Part shown: positions 62,870 to 64,000 of the stretch, in pieces | Layout of the letters: every line of letters begins with the position of its first letter | Numbering within the stretch: position 1 is the stretch's first letter | NCBI RefSeq assembly: GCF_015709455.1 | Contig: NZ_JADNQW010000005.1 | Span: forward strand, 2,844,501 to 2,908,500 | Reading direction: 5' to 3' | Length of the DNA: 64,000 nt | Source: Methylosinus sp. H3A | Lineage (GTDB): Bacteria > Pseudomonadota > Alphaproteobacteria > Rhizobiales > Beijerinckiaceae | Made by a program: the position numbers and the translations under genes | The notes under the pieces: model-generated | Told to the model about the DNA's origin: nothing | Seen by the model: the letters and a program-made list of their open reading frames with translations, nothing else | Databases searched by the model: none

Positions 62870-64000
62870 ATGGCTGCGAACGGCAAGACGACGGTGAATA
62901 TCGGGGGCAGGGCCTATCCGATCGTCGATCATACATTCGACGTCGTCGTCGTCGGCGCTGGCGGCGCGGGATTGCGCGCCGTCGTCGGCTGCGCCAAGGC
63001 GGGATTGAAAGCCGCCTGCATCACAAAAGTATTTCCGACGCGTTCGCATACTGTCGCAGCGCAGGGCGGCGTGGCCGCGGCGCTGGCCAATATGGGGCCG
63101 GACGATTGGAAATGGCACATGTACGACACGGTCAAGGGCTCCGACTGGCTCGGAGACCAGGACGCGATCGAATATCTGTGCCGCAACGCCCCGCAAGCCG
63201 TCTATGAGCTCGAGCATTGGGGCGTGCCCTTCTCGCGCACCGAGGATGGACGCATCTATCAGCGGCCCTTCGGCGGAATGACGACGGATTACGGCAGAGG
63301 CCCGCCGGCGCAGCGCACTTGCGCCGCCGCCGACCGCACCGGCCATGCGATGCTGCATACGCTCTATGGCCAGGCGCTGCGTCACGACACGGAGTTCTTC
63401 GTCGAATATTTCGCCATCGATCTCATCGTCGATGCGGAAGGCGCCGTGCGCGGCGTCGTGTGTCTGAAGCTCGATGACGGCACGATCCATCGTTTCCGCG
63501 CCGCGCTCACCGTGCTGGCGACGGGCGGCTATGGCCGCACCTATCTCTCCGCGACGTCGGCGCATACTTGCACGGGCGACGGCGGCGGCATGGCGCTGCG
63601 CGCCGGCCTGCCGTTGCAGGATATGGAATTCGTGCAATTCCATCCGACCGGCATTTATGGCGCGGGCTGTCTCATCACCGAGGGCGCGCGCGGCGAGGGT
63701 GGATATCTCACCAATAGCGAGGGCGAGCGCTTCATGGAGCGCTATGCGCCTTCGGTGAAGGATCTCGCGCCGCGCGACATGGTCTCGCGCGCGATGACGG
63801 TGGAAATTCGCGAGGGCCGCGGCGTCGGCAAATCGAAGGATCACATCCATCTGCATCTCGAGCATTTGGACCCTGCGATCCTGCACGAGCGCCTGCCGGG
63901 CATTTCCGAGAGCGCGAAGATTTTCGCCGGCGTCGATGTGACGCGCGAGCCCATTCCGGTGCTGCCGACCGTGCATTACAACATGGGCGGCATACCGACG
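62870..64000 (+). CDS. sdhA: Succinate dehydrogenase flavoprotein subunit, 5' part
   Basis: Catalytic subunit of complex II, oxidising succinate with covalently bound FAD. The frame is open to the window end, giving 377 residues of about 600. FAD-binding start [16 protein letters not shown]; the flavin-linking histidine is H60 in [20 protein letters not shown]. Substrate-site pieces: [40 protein letters not shown]. Start ATG at 62870 is preceded by GAGGA. sdhB should follow beyond the window. Confidence 0.97.
   Translation, partial: MAANGKTTVNIGGRAYPIVDHTFDVVVVGAGGAGLRAVVGCAKAGLKAACITKVFPTRSHTVAAQGGVAAALANMGPDDWKWHMYDTVKGSDWLGDQDAIEYLCRNAPQAVYELEHWGVPFSRTEDGRIYQRPFGGMTTDYGRGPPAQRTCAAADRTGHAMLHTLYGQALRHDTEFFVEYFAIDLIVDAEGAVRGVVCLKLDDGTIHRFRAALTVLATGGYGRTYLSATSAHTCTGDGGGMALRAGLPLQDMEFVQFHPTGIYGAGCLITEGARGEGGYLTNSEGERFMERYAPSVKDLAPRDMVSRAMTVEIREGRGVGKSKDHIHLHLEHLDPAILHERLPGISESAKIFAGVDVTREPIPVLPTVHYNMGGIPT

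Overview
The window is GC-rich DNA with alphaproteobacterial gene order: plsX-fabH-ihfA, radA-cvpA-purF, nrdR-ribD-ribE-ribH-nusB-thiL, uvrC-pgsA-moaD-moaE and sdhCDA. Gene content, codon habits and the many short intergenic palindromes fit the Hyphomicrobiales. A type II methanotroph such as Methylosinus or Methylocystis is my guess, not something shown here: no methane oxidation or other methylotrophy marker gene lies in the window. It looks like ordinary chromosome. I saw no tRNA, rRNA, transposase, integrase, prophage or CRISPR array.

Layout. 1-5.1 kb: the 3' part of prfC, a broken glycosyltransferase gene, small unknown proteins and a secreted phospholipase C-like phosphoesterase. 5.5-14.7 kb: glyA, the nrdR/riboflavin/nusB/thiL run, the proton pyrophosphatase hppA and a HAD hydrolase. 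14.7-21.6 kb: a YcjX-type P-loop protein, a 38-residue secreted peptide, sixA, csaA, a small DoxX/DUF4287/TetR cassette bracketed by an intact and a decayed copy of the end of a cell wall hydrolase gene, and a YjbQ-family gene. 21.8-33.9 kb: ppdK, a secreted single-haem protein, an MBOAT/AlgJ-like acyl-transfer pair, EcsC, a DUF992 protein ending in eleven histidines, and an SDR/Uma2/DUF938 group. 34-37.2 kb: one long gene joining a PAP2-type acid phosphatase to an autotransporter barrel. 37.2-49.1 kb: purF, cvpA, radA, an MFS carrier, ihfA, fabH, plsX, a DUF177 gene, bamE and a lytic transglycosylase. 49.1-64 kb: an AraC regulator opposite a DUF3047 protein, moaE/moaD/pgsA/uvrC, a membrane-anchored TAXI-type binding protein, AI-2E exporter, infA, maf, alr, a response regulator that lacks its phosphorylation residues, and sdhC/sdhD/sdhA running off the end.

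How the genes fit together. Most are housekeeping: translation (prfC, infA), riboflavin and thiamine cofactors, fatty acid and phospholipid synthesis, purines, molybdopterin, cell wall and DNA repair. glyA and ppdK suit serine and PEP turnover, and hppA with ppdK suggests a metabolism that spends and recovers pyrophosphate. Envelope functions recur (two secreted phosphatase-like enzymes, two murein hydrolases, an O-acyl transfer pair, bamE). The less ordinary items are the phosphatase-autotransporter fusion, the degenerate response regulator, the cassette beside the wall hydrolase, the histidine-rich secreted proteins, and a dispersed palindromic repeat family whose TAG end forms the stop codon of three genes.
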